Shown piece after piece: positions 34,201-45,274 of a stretch of DNA of 64,000 nt; position 1 is the stretch's first letter, and each line of letters opens with the position of its first letter. The DNA comes from Branchiostoma floridae (lineage: Eukaryota; Chordata; Leptocardii; Amphioxiformes; Branchiostomatidae). Made by a program: the position numbers and the translations under genes. The notes below the pieces were generated by a model. It did not search any database, was not told the origin of the DNA, and worked only from the letters and a program-made list of their open reading frames with translations. The stretch lies in NCBI RefSeq assembly GCF_000003815.2, contig NC_049988.1, forward strand, positions 14,639,982 through 14,703,981. Direction: 5' to 3'.

Positions 34201-36251
34201 TATCAGATATGATTATTCCTCAGTACGCTGAGTACAGTCTTTAGATGTTCAAATGCTAGAGCAGACCCAGTCGTACAGCACAGCACAGCGCAGCATAGCA
34301 AATGCTCTAAGCATATTCATGATTAATCACAAAAACAAACACACAGTTGAAACAAACACACAGTTGAAACAAACACACAGTTGTTGAAACAAACACACAG
34401 TTGAAACAAACACACAGTTGAAACAAAAAAGTTTAGTTGGTAAACATATAAAAAGCTCCATGGCCAAAATTTAGGAAATGTAACGCATTTACGTGCCTGA
34501 GGAATTTGCAGCACTCTTTGACGATGCCGTTGATGTTGAACTGGTCGGCCGCTGGGAGGAGCTCCTGCACGTTAGCCTCGTTCACGTGCACGTCACGTGT
34601 GTACGCGTACTCCAGGATCAACTCCAGCATTTCCGCAGAGATACCTGCGTTCGAATATTAGTTATTTAGTCAATAAATATATCAATAAATTGATCAATTA
34701 TGAATTTATTTATAGCAGACAAGAGAGGATCGTATGGGGAAGGAGAATGAAAATTGCAGTCGGAGATAATTACACATGAAATTACATGAAGATCCTACAG
34801 TTACGGAACGTGTTGATGTGGCATACACCCATACATCAAATGATTACAGAAATCTGTTTAAGCATCTTGCTCTTTCTCAAATATAGTTGAAATACAAGAA
34901 ATGAGAGTGACTGTGTGTATTTACTATGTTCTACCTGGGAATGTCGATGACTGACATGGCTGATTCTGTGCATCCGTTGGTGAACAAAGCTCTGTACATA
35001 AACAGTAATGAAGAATTCACCACTTAATAGAATGGTTTATTGATACATATATTCATGCATACATGGATATACTAAACAACATTGCAGTCTGTTATATCTT
35101 GCTGGAAAACTGTCTGAATTAAGTTATTAACCTTATGATTTATTAATGTGACATTATAAAATGAAAAGTTAGCAGTAGATCTACTCTATCAAATGCACGT
35201 CAAAGTTGTCAAGGAAAAGTTATGACACTGACATATCATATTTAAAGATTAGGCGCGACAGTTAGTCACAATCATGATCAGTGTAATATAACCAGCTGCT
35301 GCCGAAGCCCAAGAGCGGTATGTCGGCTATACAGACACAGGTGCTAGGGGGTTGCTTTTCTACGGGCCGCCATCGTGTTACTGTGTAACCGCCTAGAAAT
35401 GTTATGCTATGCATAAACATACTTTCTGTCTGTATTCAATTCACCAATATTGCAATAGCAAGTCTGTACCAAAATACCGATGCCCCCACCTGAAGTACTG
35501 ACTGCAGCCGGCCAGGATGGTCCTGTGTGCCGGGAACTCCACTCCCTCCACCCGCAGTCTCACGTCGCACAGCTGCCCGTTTTTTCTCAGCTCGTTCCAT
35601 GTGTTACAGGCGTGGACGCTCACCTGAAATAGTCCACATTTACATAATCCTCCAGCGACCCAGTACAGACAAAATTGTCAGCAAAAGTGTATTATGAGCA
35701 ACAAAAAGACCCTGAGAGCTTCTTATGACGGCTCATGGAATGCAAATTGACCTTATGAAGGATATTGCATTTGGCTTTATCATTGAGTCCTATTTCAATG
35801 TGAAATGCCATAAATATGTTGCTTAAGTAGTGCTTATGTTGGAACTATGTGCTGAATTGCACACTACGTGATTGTGCTATGTGACGACCGAACTACAGAG
35901 AATCAGGACGTTAGTTGTTTGTCATGTTACTGAGCACACTAGTTCATAGATCAGTTGTGCTTTAGATGCGCAACAGACTGAACTGCTTTTATCCATCACA
36001 TATATATGTGGGTTGATTTTCAACGTATTAGAGGTCTAGATTTTCTCAAACGCAGAATCTCCAGTCTATTGTCCCATCTGAAGGACCGTAACCCCTACAA
36101 GTAGCGTGTAAATTGATGTGAAGAACACGGATGCGTCCATGCAGATGATATCAAACGATACCTTTTTCTCCACGGGCGCATCTTGCTCCATTTCTTCCCC
36201 ATCGTCATCTGAATACTCCCACTCCATGCCAGTCCCTGGTATCTCCATCAT
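28214..36251 (-). CDS. KLHL10: Kelch-like protein 10 (BTB-BACK-Kelch Cul3 adaptor)
   Basis: Thirteen exons: 36251-36162, 35623-35490, 34991-34935, 34644-34497, 34114-33987, 33558-33408, 32865-32715, 31933-31770, 31287-31083, 30552-30443, 29735-29541, 28995-28831, 28412-28214 (about 631 residues; recalled human length about 608). Order: acidic N-terminus, BTB ([29 protein letters not shown]), BACK ([10 protein letters not shown]), six kelch repeats ([61 protein letters not shown]), and the tail motif YRSALSC. These track vertebrate KLHL10 closely. The family recruits substrates to Cul3 ubiquitin ligase; KLHL10 is spermatid-specific and needed for male fertility in mammals. Oddities: the exon 4 donor reads as AG|GC and fits only as a GC-AG intron, and the exon 3/4 junction is one base out of frame with the visible splice sites. 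The start ATG is the first in the acidic exon and is less certain. Confidence 0.93.
29340..29575 (-). repeat. Copies of the end of KLHL10 exon 11 in its downstream intron
   Basis: The exon end (codons for ANRLNTAE) and its donor at 29541 are copied downstream in the intron. A near-identical copy is at about 29340-29383 (GGCGCCAACAGGCTCAACAC on the minus strand) and a more diverged copy at about 29478-29510. Both keep an AAAG|GTCAGGGG donor-like sequence. The DNA between them is GACC/CCCT-rich low complexity. Confidence 0.8.
31337..31620. repeat. Interrupted CA/CACA microsatellite
   Basis: A long array of ACAC, CACAGTCACA and related short units lies in the KLHL10 intron just before the second kelch exon (genomic side 31288). 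The open frames across it come from the repeat and are not coding. Confidence 0.9.
32483..32701. mobile_element. Palindromic MITE-like element, family B, copy 1
   Basis: Begins TACTGTAAATGCA and ends TGCATTTACTGTA; in between are inverted blocks built around GCGGTGGTTTAATG and its partner AAATTAAATCCCCGCG. Related copies lie at 43102-43301 and 43303-43490 in the ETHE1 intron. It is non-coding. Interpreted as a non-autonomous inverted-repeat transposon abundant in this genome. Confidence 0.65.
34332..34426. repeat. 17-bp minisatellite (ACAAACACACAGTTGAA)
   Basis: About five and a half copies of a 17-bp unit, one with a TTG insertion, lie in the KLHL10 intron about 70 bp from the unusual exon 4 splice donor at 34497. 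Confidence 0.9.
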
Positions 36252-36777
36252 ATCTGCGATTTCTCTACCACTTGTCAAATTAAAATGTCCTTAAGTTGGT
36301 CTTAAACTTGAGTCTGCGGGATTTCGGGGACGAGACAAACAATCAACGTGATATTTTGTTGTCCCGCAAACACTCCATAGCGATTCTCCCGCGAAAAGCA
36401 ATGTTCTAGAAGTGCGAATGACGATTTGCTAGGGTTTGGGTCGGAGTGACCTCTTATGACCTCGACCTGGCATGCTGATTGGTCAGGAACTGCCTTTGTC
36501 TGACTACGTATTAACACAGGAAATAGTGATGGCTGTTGCGTCACTAACGTTTATTTGTTTGAATTGTCTCATCATTTGTACACACAATAAACACCACCTT
36601 GCGGCTCAATTTCAAACTACACTGATTTTCTCCGTACAGCCGTTCGAGTATATTTTGATCCGACGCCTTTCTATTCTGGGTAATACACATGTTCTAGAAC
36701 ATTAAACTCTGTACATTTTATTGTTTACGGATATACAAAATTGACGAATACACAAAATGGTCTGATACGAAGTTAAA
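36252..36777. promoter_or_regulatory. Candidate bidirectional promoter between KLHL10 and TMEM249
   Basis: The 526 bp between the start ATG of KLHL10 (minus) and that of the TMEM249-like gene (plus) must hold both proximal promoters unless unseen upstream exons exist. It has a CCAAT box (GATTGGTCA, near 36477) and a TTGCGTCAC motif near 36536. I see no clear TATA box. Shared testis control is inferred from the known roles of both families. Confidence 0.5.
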
Positions 36778-39700
36778 ATGAAGGAGATCGTAGGAATCTG
36801 GGTGACTTGGAACCTGAACATCTGGGACCGCCCCGAAGACTTCCTCAAGAAACGCCTGACGAAAAACCCGACGTATCCTTTCAGGGAGGTGTCGCCAAAC
36901 AGTGAGTCTGTCTTCACTCGTGTGTTCTCTTACATAATATTATATACATAAACATTGCAACAGCGAATCGGGGGCTTTTTAGGGCCGGGTCAAATACGTC
37001 GTTAGCCTGTGTACCTTCCTGGTAGTAGTTCGCTCCTTATAATGTTTGCTTCTGCTACAGAGAGCGACTGTATATGGTGTATAATAAATGTCAGAGCTAG
37101 AAGCGACTGTATATATCGTATATGTAACGCCGGATTGAACTACTTTCCGGATGGTACCCAGGCTAATACTAGTACGTCGAACGATTGTCACACGATCGCA
37201 AAGTGGAGGTATTGTTGGGGTAGTCATGCATGTGTCCTAGATGTCACATACGTTGTCGTACGATTTTGTCGCACAATGCCTTTGCAAGGCTAAATCTATG
37301 ACAGAATTGACATATCTCCAGACAGATATTGCTGTGATAACGTTATATGATAATATCATAAGTTTCGGAAGGGGTTTAGCCGGCAGAGGAGTTCCATTGC
37401 CAACAGCGTATGAAACTCCTCTGCCGTCATTCCGAAGCTTATGCTATTTTATGACACAGCAAGATCTGTCAGGAGATTAAGAATCGACTACTTTGAAGAA
37501 TCTACAACATACTTTCCCTCCCAACGCTGCTGAATTTCGCACCACACACTGTGCTAACGGCGCGATCACATTCGTTGTAGGTCCTCGTACGATTTAGATA
37601 AGACTTTCCGAGTAGGCTAGGCTATGACAGAACCAACAACTAGGACAGAAAACAGATTTTTGCGTGACAAAGTACGGACCTACAGTATTAAAGTCCAGTC
37701 CAGTAGCTGTCCTCCTCTCACACAGTCTTATGATATAGATATAGCTAGAGTCAAATTGTCTGTATAGATTCCTCATCTTGAACTACATATCCTTATTTTC
37801 TGTTGTTTCCAAAGACTTTGCGGTTGAAATCAGAGACTGGCGTCTTCAGTTCGGCTACCTGACGGCCATCTTCGGTCTTGTGACCGCTTGCTCGTGGTAT
37901 TTCATCTTCGGGTACTTTGACGTAAGTGCTACGTATACTACAGTTTGTAAGATTTCACATAAACTTCACGATACTTATTGACACCGACAGATTGCAATGC
38001 CTTTGTCTCAGTTGCCAAACACTGCAGATGTAACATGTATTTATTCTATGCGCCTTCATAATATTTGTTGCAACATAGATGCGAATGTTATTATCCCATT
38101 CACGAGCATAGATTAACCCAAAATATAATACTAGTAGTCAGTGTAAAATCTACCATACAATGGAAAAATGTTACGTCGAACTTTGAATCATGCTTAAAAT
38201 ACCATTTGTCTGTCAGATGATTTTGTGTTAACACTGTATCGCAGATGTAAATAGATGAATGATAAGAAATGCTTTGGATTTTCAGGAGTACTTTTTTCTG
38301 GTGACGGTGAGTGCCCTGGTCACGTGCATGTACCTGATCGGGTGTTTCCGCCAGCCTCGGAAACTCGTGCTCAACTCCGAGTCGCTGGAGTACCAGTGGT
38401 ACAAGGGCGAGGACCTGGTGTACCGCGGGCACTACCACAACGTGTACCTACGGCTGGCTGGACAGAGTACAGGTACTAATGATAGTGCGTTATACTAGTA
38501 GTATTCACACATGGAAACGGTGGTAGGGTTTTAATAGGTATGGCCGTACCGCGGGCACTACCACAACGTGTGCCTACGGCTGGCTGGACAGAGTACAGGT
38601 ACCATCAATACTGTGTGACACTAGTACTATTTAACCCATGTTCCCCCACTTCATACATCTAAGTAATATAGACAAATTTGTATTCCTTATGAATCTAGAC
38701 AAACCTTTACTTATAAAGCATATCTGTTCTTACATTTTCAATATCACAAAGAAACGAGAAGAAGCCGAATGTACGCAGTAGAATACGATTCTTGAGTAGT
38801 GTAGATTCTTTGTATCATTGTATCATGTTGTATCATTTGTTGTGACCTGTACTGAACCCAGCGGGTATGTATGTACAATAAAGGTCTTCATTCATTCATT
38901 TATGAATGGAAACCGTGGTAGGATTGTAGGTACACCGTGGTCACTACCACAGCGTGCATCTACAGTTGGCTGGACAGAGTACAAGTACTAGCGATAGTGT
39001 TATATCGTTTATCATAGGAAACCGTGGTACCAACATCTGGTATAGATATGACTGTATGTACCTACAGGTACTATAAACACTGCGTTACACTAGTACTATT
39101 CATAAATGTTTCATAAATGGAAACGTTGGTAGGATTGTAGGTATGGCTGTACCGCGGCTACTACCACAGCGTGTACCTACGGTTGGGTGGACAGAGTACA
39201 GGTACAAACGATAGTGTTGCATCATTTATTACAGGACACAGTGGTACAAATATCCAGTATAGATATGACTGTATGTACCACGGTCTCTAGTACAACGTGT
39301 ACCTACTACGGCTGGACAGAGTACACGTACTATCGATAGTGTTACATTACGTATTACCGGAAACCCTGGTACAAACATCCGGTATCATATGACTGTACAA
39401 AATATTAAATGTTCATGTACCGCGGCCACTACCACAACGTGTACCTAAAAAAAAAAAAAAGATGTTCTCGAAATTTCGAGAACATCTTTTTAAAACGATA
39501 CGCCCTCCCAAATTCAGCCATTTCAGCTTCGGGTCTCGACACTCTTGCATTCTCATTTCACGACTTCGTATGGGCACCTGCAGCTTGAATTATAGTCTTT
39601 TCACGCGGGGTCTTGTGTCAAGCCCAGCCTGCAGCTGCGGGTGTCCATTCGAAACTATTTCACACTACCTTTTGCACTGCCCTACCTATAATTACCAGCG

Positions 39701-41388
39701 CTCAGTTCTCTTCGGCAAACTCTCTGGGTTACTTGTACATATACTTGATTTCCACAGTCTTGCAAATAATGCCAAAGAAATGTTGATTTTACAAGGTAGT
39801 TCTTTCTGCTCCTTCAATGTCAATTGCAGAATTATAGAAGCAACACATGTGTTCATTGCAACAACAAATCGTTTTTAGATTCAAGTATAATTCTTTGTTT
39901 TTGTTTTCTACTCCAGTAAGGGAGATCGACTCACGCACACTGTTCATACATATGTAATTATCTATTTATTATTGTCCTGTATAATTTATTATTTTCAATT
40001 CTTGTATAAGTGGCGGCGTTAATATAAGTTGAATGTAACTTGAGTCCGCCGTCACTTAGTCCTCGTCCGTTTATTTGTATTCTTACACGTATTTCAATAA
40101 AGAAAAAAAAACGTGTACCTACGGCTAGCTTGACAGAGTACGGGTACTATCGATATACACGTGTTACATCATTTATAAAAAGGAAACCATGGTATTATTT
40201 ACGTGAAACAGTGGTACAAACATCCGGTATAGATACGATTGTATGTACCACGGTCTCTAGTACAACGCGTACCTACGGTTGGCTGGACAGAGTACAGGTA
40301 CTACCGACAGTGCGACATTACCTATTCACAGGGAACCGTGGTACAAACATACGGTATATATATGACTGTATGTACCACGGCCATTACCACAGCCTGTATC
40401 TACGGTTGGTGGGTACTAGTATCCCGTATAAATATTATTGCACCGCGCTCAGTCTATTCAACATGATGTGCACACTGCACATCACGATTACAGCCAAGAT
40501 GGTTGCTATATGCGGCTACAGATCTCCTGTTACACAGTAGTATACGCTCCAGTATAATCTGTGTCCCTTTGTTTCAGGCAGCGCTATCTATTACAAGCTG
40601 GTCATTCGCGGCTACAAAATTGAAGGACAGGATTTGTGCAGGGGAACGAAGAATAGAGAGGTTAGTGCGAGTAAATAGGACGTGTAGTTTCTAGTACATG
40701 TCATCTGTAATCTATGCTTGAACTTTTATAATATTTTTCATTACTGTTTCAGAAACTGATCAAGCTTGCGAGACGTCTTGCGGCAAAACTTAACCTCAAT
40801 TTCTTCGACTACGAGGATTCATCAAGTAGTCATATCCTTTTGTTATTCTTTTCATCTATTTGGGGTAACGTTTGGTTTATCTAGATATCGAAGAGAAACA
40901 TTGTAGATGTTTGAAAGAAGCGCTAGTGGGCACCGGTCCAAATTTTTTTACCAACTCCAACTTAGCTTACTTTTACGTGTACTGGATTGTGTAGGGTATT
41001 ATGTGTCGTTTGCAAACACATGTGCATCAGAGAGCCTTGTTGATATATATTTTCAATTACTTTCAATACAACCTTAAGAGATGACAAGGAAAGTGTGCAA
41101 AAGAAATTTAATAGTGGGATAGATTTAGCCATAGGTAACGCAATAGTTTTCACACAAAAAAGTATCACAAAGTACTGTTTGTAATAGAAACTGCTTAGAA
41201 GTTACTTTATCATATATATCTCCTTTTATTCACCCTTAACTGCATGATACATGCTATTCGTCACTACTGTCCACCTGCGACCGACAGAAAGACAAGCAGT
41301 ACGGCACGGTCTACTGGAAGCGCCGCCTAACGAGCCCACTTGGTATCACATCCTTCTGACCAAGCCACAACACTTGCCAGTATTTTAA
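36778..41388 (+). CDS. TMEM249: TMEM249-like two-pass membrane protein (CatSper-associated family)
   Basis: Six exons join with consistent phases: 36778-36901, 37815-37921, 38286-38472, 40578-40660, 40753-40825, 41288-41388, giving 224 residues, close to vertebrate TMEM249. After a short N-terminus with a PTYPF motif come two membrane helices (YLTAIFGLVTACSWYFIF and YFFLVTVSALVTCMYLIGCF). A cytoplasmic domain follows with SLEYQWYKGEDLVYRGHYHN, YYKLVIRGYKIEG and LARRLAAKLNLNFFDYEDSS. I recognise these from TMEM249, found in the mammalian sperm CatSper calcium-channel complex; identification is from memory and less certain than for its neighbours. The last intron uses an A|GTAGTC donor; the final exon is the least certain. 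A possible AATAAA signal is at 41481-41486. Intron 3 is expanded by tandem copies of the exon 3 end and by retroelement DNA. Confidence 0.72.
37321..37470. mobile_element. Small MITE-like inverted repeat in TMEM249 intron 1
   Basis: About 150 bp. Arms start GACAGATATTGCTGTG and end CACAGCAAGATCTGTC, with an inner pair TTCGGAAGG..GGCAGAGGAGTT and AACTCCTCTGCC..TTCCGAA. It is non-coding. Confidence 0.6.
38760..38898 (+). mobile_element. Probable LINE 3' tail
   Basis: It ends ACAATAAAGGTCTTCATTC followed by ATTC repeats, the same style of tail as other non-LTR remnants in the window but a different sequence. It is non-coding and separates the second and third exon-edge copies in TMEM249 intron 3. 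The 5' limit is a guess. Confidence 0.45.
39447..40110 (+). mobile_element. 5'-truncated non-LTR retrotransposon with target-site duplication
   Basis: A 664-bp insertion is flanked by the direct repeat ACGTGTACCT at 39437-39446 and 40111-40120. It ends with AATAAAGAAAAAAAA, a LINE-like tail. The frame 39462-39878 encodes a C-terminal retrotransposon segment with the usual pattern (SRLRMGTCSLNYSLF, CSCGCPFETISHYLLHCPTY). The 5' end is odd: fourteen A then a 36-bp perfect palindrome at 39456-39491. The insertion landed inside one of the exon-edge copies, so it is younger than that amplification. Confidence 0.85.
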
Positions 41389-41678
41389 CGCATTGTTGTC
41401 TACGAATGTCTTTTGACAACTGAATTTCTGTGCAACGAGTAAAAATGTAAGAAATTACGATAAATATACTGATGATACAGAATAAAACTGCATGCGATTC
41501 AATGTTATGGAGCATTCAAAGAGTTTACCAATATACACATACAATAAGCAAATGCACAATATGATTCTAGAACGAAAACAAATGCTACCGACAATACGAA
41601 CAGATATATTCATGACGTAATATATTACAGGAGTTCAAAAGGTACTCGTATCGTCATGACGCGAATTTAAGGTTAATT
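41389..41678. other. Convergent gap between TMEM249 and ETHE1
   Basis: The stop codons of the two convergent genes are about 290 bp apart. The plus strand has AATAAA at 41481-41486, a likely TMEM249 poly(A) signal about 93 bp after its stop. The 3' UTRs may overlap. Confidence 0.5.
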
Positions 41679-44600
41679 TCAGTCTTGTAACCCACACATC
41701 ATGTTAGCGGGTACGGCCCTGTCGATCTGTTTAGGATAGGCCAGGCCCAAGTTATTCATAATCTCAACGAACTTTTCTTTGGTCTGTGTGAGTCGTGGGT
41801 TGTGCCGTTTTTCCTCACCAACCGTGGTCATGGTTTGCCCCTTGTAGTCGTGAGCGGGAAACAGCAAAGTGTCGTCGGGGAGAGTGAAGATTTTCCCCCA
41901 GACGGAGTCGTACAGGGTGGCCGGGTTGCCCTCTTGGAAGTCGGTCCGTCCGCAACCTCTCACTAACAGCGTGTCCCCCGTGAAGGCCATGCGAATGGAC
42001 TCGTCCAAAAGGACGTACGTCACGCAACCGTTTGTGTGACCGGGAGTAGTACGAACCTAGAAATTTTCGAAAATATGTCAACAACCAATCAACGCATAGA
42101 TCACTTAAGTAACCAACATTAAAACTATTACGTCCTTGAGAATAAGTTGCCCTTCTCAACAAATCGACACCTGACATTGCTTCACTTTCAATCAATTAAA
42201 CTTGAAGATGTATGACGGATCAAATAGTAGATTGCTTTACTAAGTATTGGTGACTAGTGTTACCACTAGTTGCAAATTATTCTCAAGTTTAAGAAAAAAT
42301 GATATCAGTGTTAGAACATCGTGCATGAAGATATGACTCAATATGTAATGTGAAGGCAAACTTTTGAAGCTTACAGCAACGCTTGGCACATAATCTTAAT
42401 TGATTTATATATCGTATTTATGTGCACATATCATTTTTGATACATTGATTTTCGGCCACTAACCTCCAATGAGAACTTGCCAAACGTGACCTTTTGACCT
42501 TCCTCCAGGAGGATATCGGCCTTGGCTGAACTCGCCTTGCTGATCACACTCTTACATCCGGGCACTAAGGTCTTCAACTTCCCAGTACCTGTCGATGACA
42601 AGTTTGTTGTAAATGCTATGTTTAATACAATTTTGAACTTCTATCCCTGCACAATATAAAGCACTTACCAACAAGCTTTTGATGAGTCCTCTCTGATCCT
42701 TATCAAGTTGAAACGACCCAAAGCCTATGTCACACATCTAGACCAGAAGTGTGACGTCAGCAATGGGTCAAAGGTGCTTTCGGATTTCAGGATCAAACTT
42801 TTGTTTGCATGGCAGAAATCAAGGGAGTGCACGAATTCTAATCAATTGCGACGAATAAGAAATAACATGCAAAGAAATCTGATGTATGGCGCGGTATACA
42901 ACAAATGATGACGTACCCGTTATGTGATCTGCGTGACAGTGCGTGTTGATTACGTAGACCAGTTTCAGTCCGAGCTCGCTCACCAGCTTAGCATCTCGCT
43001 CGGCAGTGTCAACCACTGGATCTATCAACACGGCCTCTTTGGTGTCCTGAGAAGAAGAAATACAATGGATTATTTCATTCAGGAAATAGGTATGTACACT
43101 AGTGCACTGCATTTGAGTTCGCGGGATTTAATTTTGCGTTAGAGGAAAAGTGGAGTGTTTGCGGTTGTTGTAAGTTCGCGGAAGTGTCATACACTGTAGT
43201 CATATACTGTAATGGAAAAATGTTTGTGGTGGTTCGCGGTAAGACTATCTCATGTAAACTAGGAACATAACACCGCGAACATTTCAATCTGTATCTACAG
43301 AGTACTTTAAATGCAGTAATGTTCGCGGTGGATTAATGTTCGCGGTATTCGCGGTGACCACTTCAACATTTTTCTCTTATGGTATTAGATTGCAGTCTAT
43401 GGTGTTATCGCGAACTTAAAACCACCGCAAAAAGTTCTTTTCCCACTACCGTGAAATTAAATCCCCACGAACTTAAATGTATCTACAGTATGTTAACAAG
43501 TGCGTCACCTGTCGATATTGAGAGGAAGGACACGATTAGAAGTTACATTCCTAGTCCTACGCTACTTGGAGAAAAGCTACTGTCAGCTGCGTATGTCTAT
43601 AATAACACCTTTTCAATGTCCAGAGTTCTATTGTAACCAACGTGTGTGCGTGAAATTTGAGATAACTCACCCACGGCTATCCATTTAAGCGCATTCAACA
43701 GGAACCGCGAACGAAAGGTCAAAAGGTCATGCGAAGGTGTTTAAAAGAAAGTCCCTGTGTGCTGAGAGCCTCATTGTTGCTATTGGCTGCGCATAGAAGT
43801 ATCATCGTACTGAAAACTAACGATGGCAGAGCAAGTTATGACCCAAGTTGCTGGTTTATCATTCAATATTCAATATTTTTACACACAAGAGAAGATGTTC
43901 AACATGCGTCCTCGTTGCCTTAATTGCCCCCGCATTCTTGTCCGAATCAATTATCACCAACAACTCTTAAAGTAGGACAAGTGATTTTACTCTATAAAAC
44001 ATAATGTATGGTAACCAGCATGTACCATAGTGCTCGAAAGGGGCTTTGGTGGTAAGAGATATGTAAAATGGAAAGGTACGTTTAACTTTTGTTTTGAGAA
44101 TTGCTTGTTGTAACCATAGACATTATCAGGTGGTGTTTTGTCACGTAAGCCAGTCACGGGGTATACTTTACACCAAGGGCGATAGGTTTTATCTGGGGTA
44201 TTTGTTTGTGTGCGAACAGACAATATTCATTCTGTTTGCATGCGATTACAAACTGTGAAACACTTATAAGTAGAAATTACCAATTTGGTTGGATTATGTG
44301 GATATATATCATAAAAAGCAACAGTTCACAAGTGCACTAACGAGGAACATTCATTTCGTTCTCTAAATTCAAGTCACCAAGCTCCTAAACAAAATCAAGC
44401 GGTGGAGCCCTATATTTGAGGTAATTACTTCATATATGCGTTATGCATACAATACATGGTATGTAAACATATGGTTGCCTGCAAGGTACATGTGTAACTG
44501 CGAAAGGTCCACTAATTACTAGTAAGATTTACGGATAAAGATGTCGATCTCAATGTGCAAAAGTAAGCTTTTAATGGGAACACTGATTCTGTTGTGAGTA

Positions 44601-45047
44601 CCTGAACGTAATTGAAAACGAGACATGGGATACTGCACCCCTCCCCTTTACTGATACTTAATCACATCAGTCGCACAATACGATTGCGAATTCAAATTGA
44701 GGGCACTATATTCGAGAGAGGTAGGTTACGCTTTCACAGTACAAAACTCAGTGGTCTTTAGACGTAAAGGTTGATCTTAAATGCTACATCCTTTTTGTCG
44801 GTCTTGTGTTAGCCTCGCTTAAAACTGAAGGATGATCCTAAACCAACAACAAAATGTGCGAAAAATGCGACTGCACCTTAACATGTAACCTATCAACCCT
44901 GTGCTTTCAAGACACGTGCTTTAAAATACTTTAAATATCTGCTCATAAACAGTATTACGCTACCTTGTCAGCCAGCAGGTAGGTGTATGTGCTGCTCTCC
45001 TTCTCAAACAGCTGCCGAAACACCAGACTTGTCCCTGCCGTCGCCAT
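41679..45047 (-). CDS. ETHE1: ETHE1 persulfide dioxygenase (metallo-beta-lactamase fold)
   Basis: Four exons, 45047-44964, 43046-42917, 42588-42464 and 42056-41679, join in frame to give 238 residues. The enzyme oxidises glutathione persulfide to sulfite in mitochondrial sulfide catabolism, using one iron. Visible features are the metal motif THCHADH (H64, H66, D68, H69), TPGHT (H120), [19 protein letters not shown] (D141) and FPAHDY (H182). H64, H120 and D141 match the iron-ligand positions of the human enzyme. The C-terminus AVPANMMCG is also family-typical. Human ETHE1 is slightly longer because of its transit peptide; the N-terminus here ([14 protein letters not shown]) is short, so mitochondrial import is uncertain from sequence alone. 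The intron before exon 2 is 1.9 kb and holds family B repeats. Confidence 0.96.
43102..43490. mobile_element. Two adjacent palindromic MITE-like elements, family B
   Basis: Copies at about 43102-43301 and 43303-43490 share with 32483-32701 the GTTCGCGGTGG blocks, AAATTAAATCCCC(A/G)CG and TAAATG...TACAGTA-like ends. They are head to tail in the ETHE1 first intron. Non-coding. Confidence 0.6.
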
Positions 45048-45243
45048 GTTCGATAGAACTGTTGTTCGCTGACGTTCGTTCGAGCGTTCTTAATCGGCCC
45101 CTTTGTTCCCTCAAGGACGTGACGTGACCCCGCGTGAATGGTGACCTCATTATGAGTGCAGATAAACAAGTCTGAGGGATCACGTGATACGCAGTGATGG
45201 CTCAACCGTTGTTAGATGCATTCAACAACGCATGCAAAGATCT

Positions 45244-45274
<31 letters not shown>

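Larger units (their letters stand above)
38420..40426 (+). repeat. Tandem copies of the TMEM249 exon 3 end and donor across intron 3
   Basis: The last roughly 55 bp of exon 3 (codons for YRGHYHNVYLRLAGQST), its donor, and about 70 bp of intron recur at about 38547-38602, 38931-38997, 39150-39208, 39275-39338, 39416-39446 continued at 40121-40150, 40235-40304 and 40370-40426. Most keep GAGTACAGGTAC or a close form, so donor-like sites persist. Similarity decays unevenly and stops or indels occur, so these are not extra coding exons. A retroelement splits the sixth copy. Confidence 0.88.

Noticed and set aside
40040-40540. 166-codon plus-strand frame inside the TMEM249 intron
   Set aside because: It runs through retroelement tail and decayed exon-edge copies in mixed frames. 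It has no acceptor/donor pair consistent with the gene.
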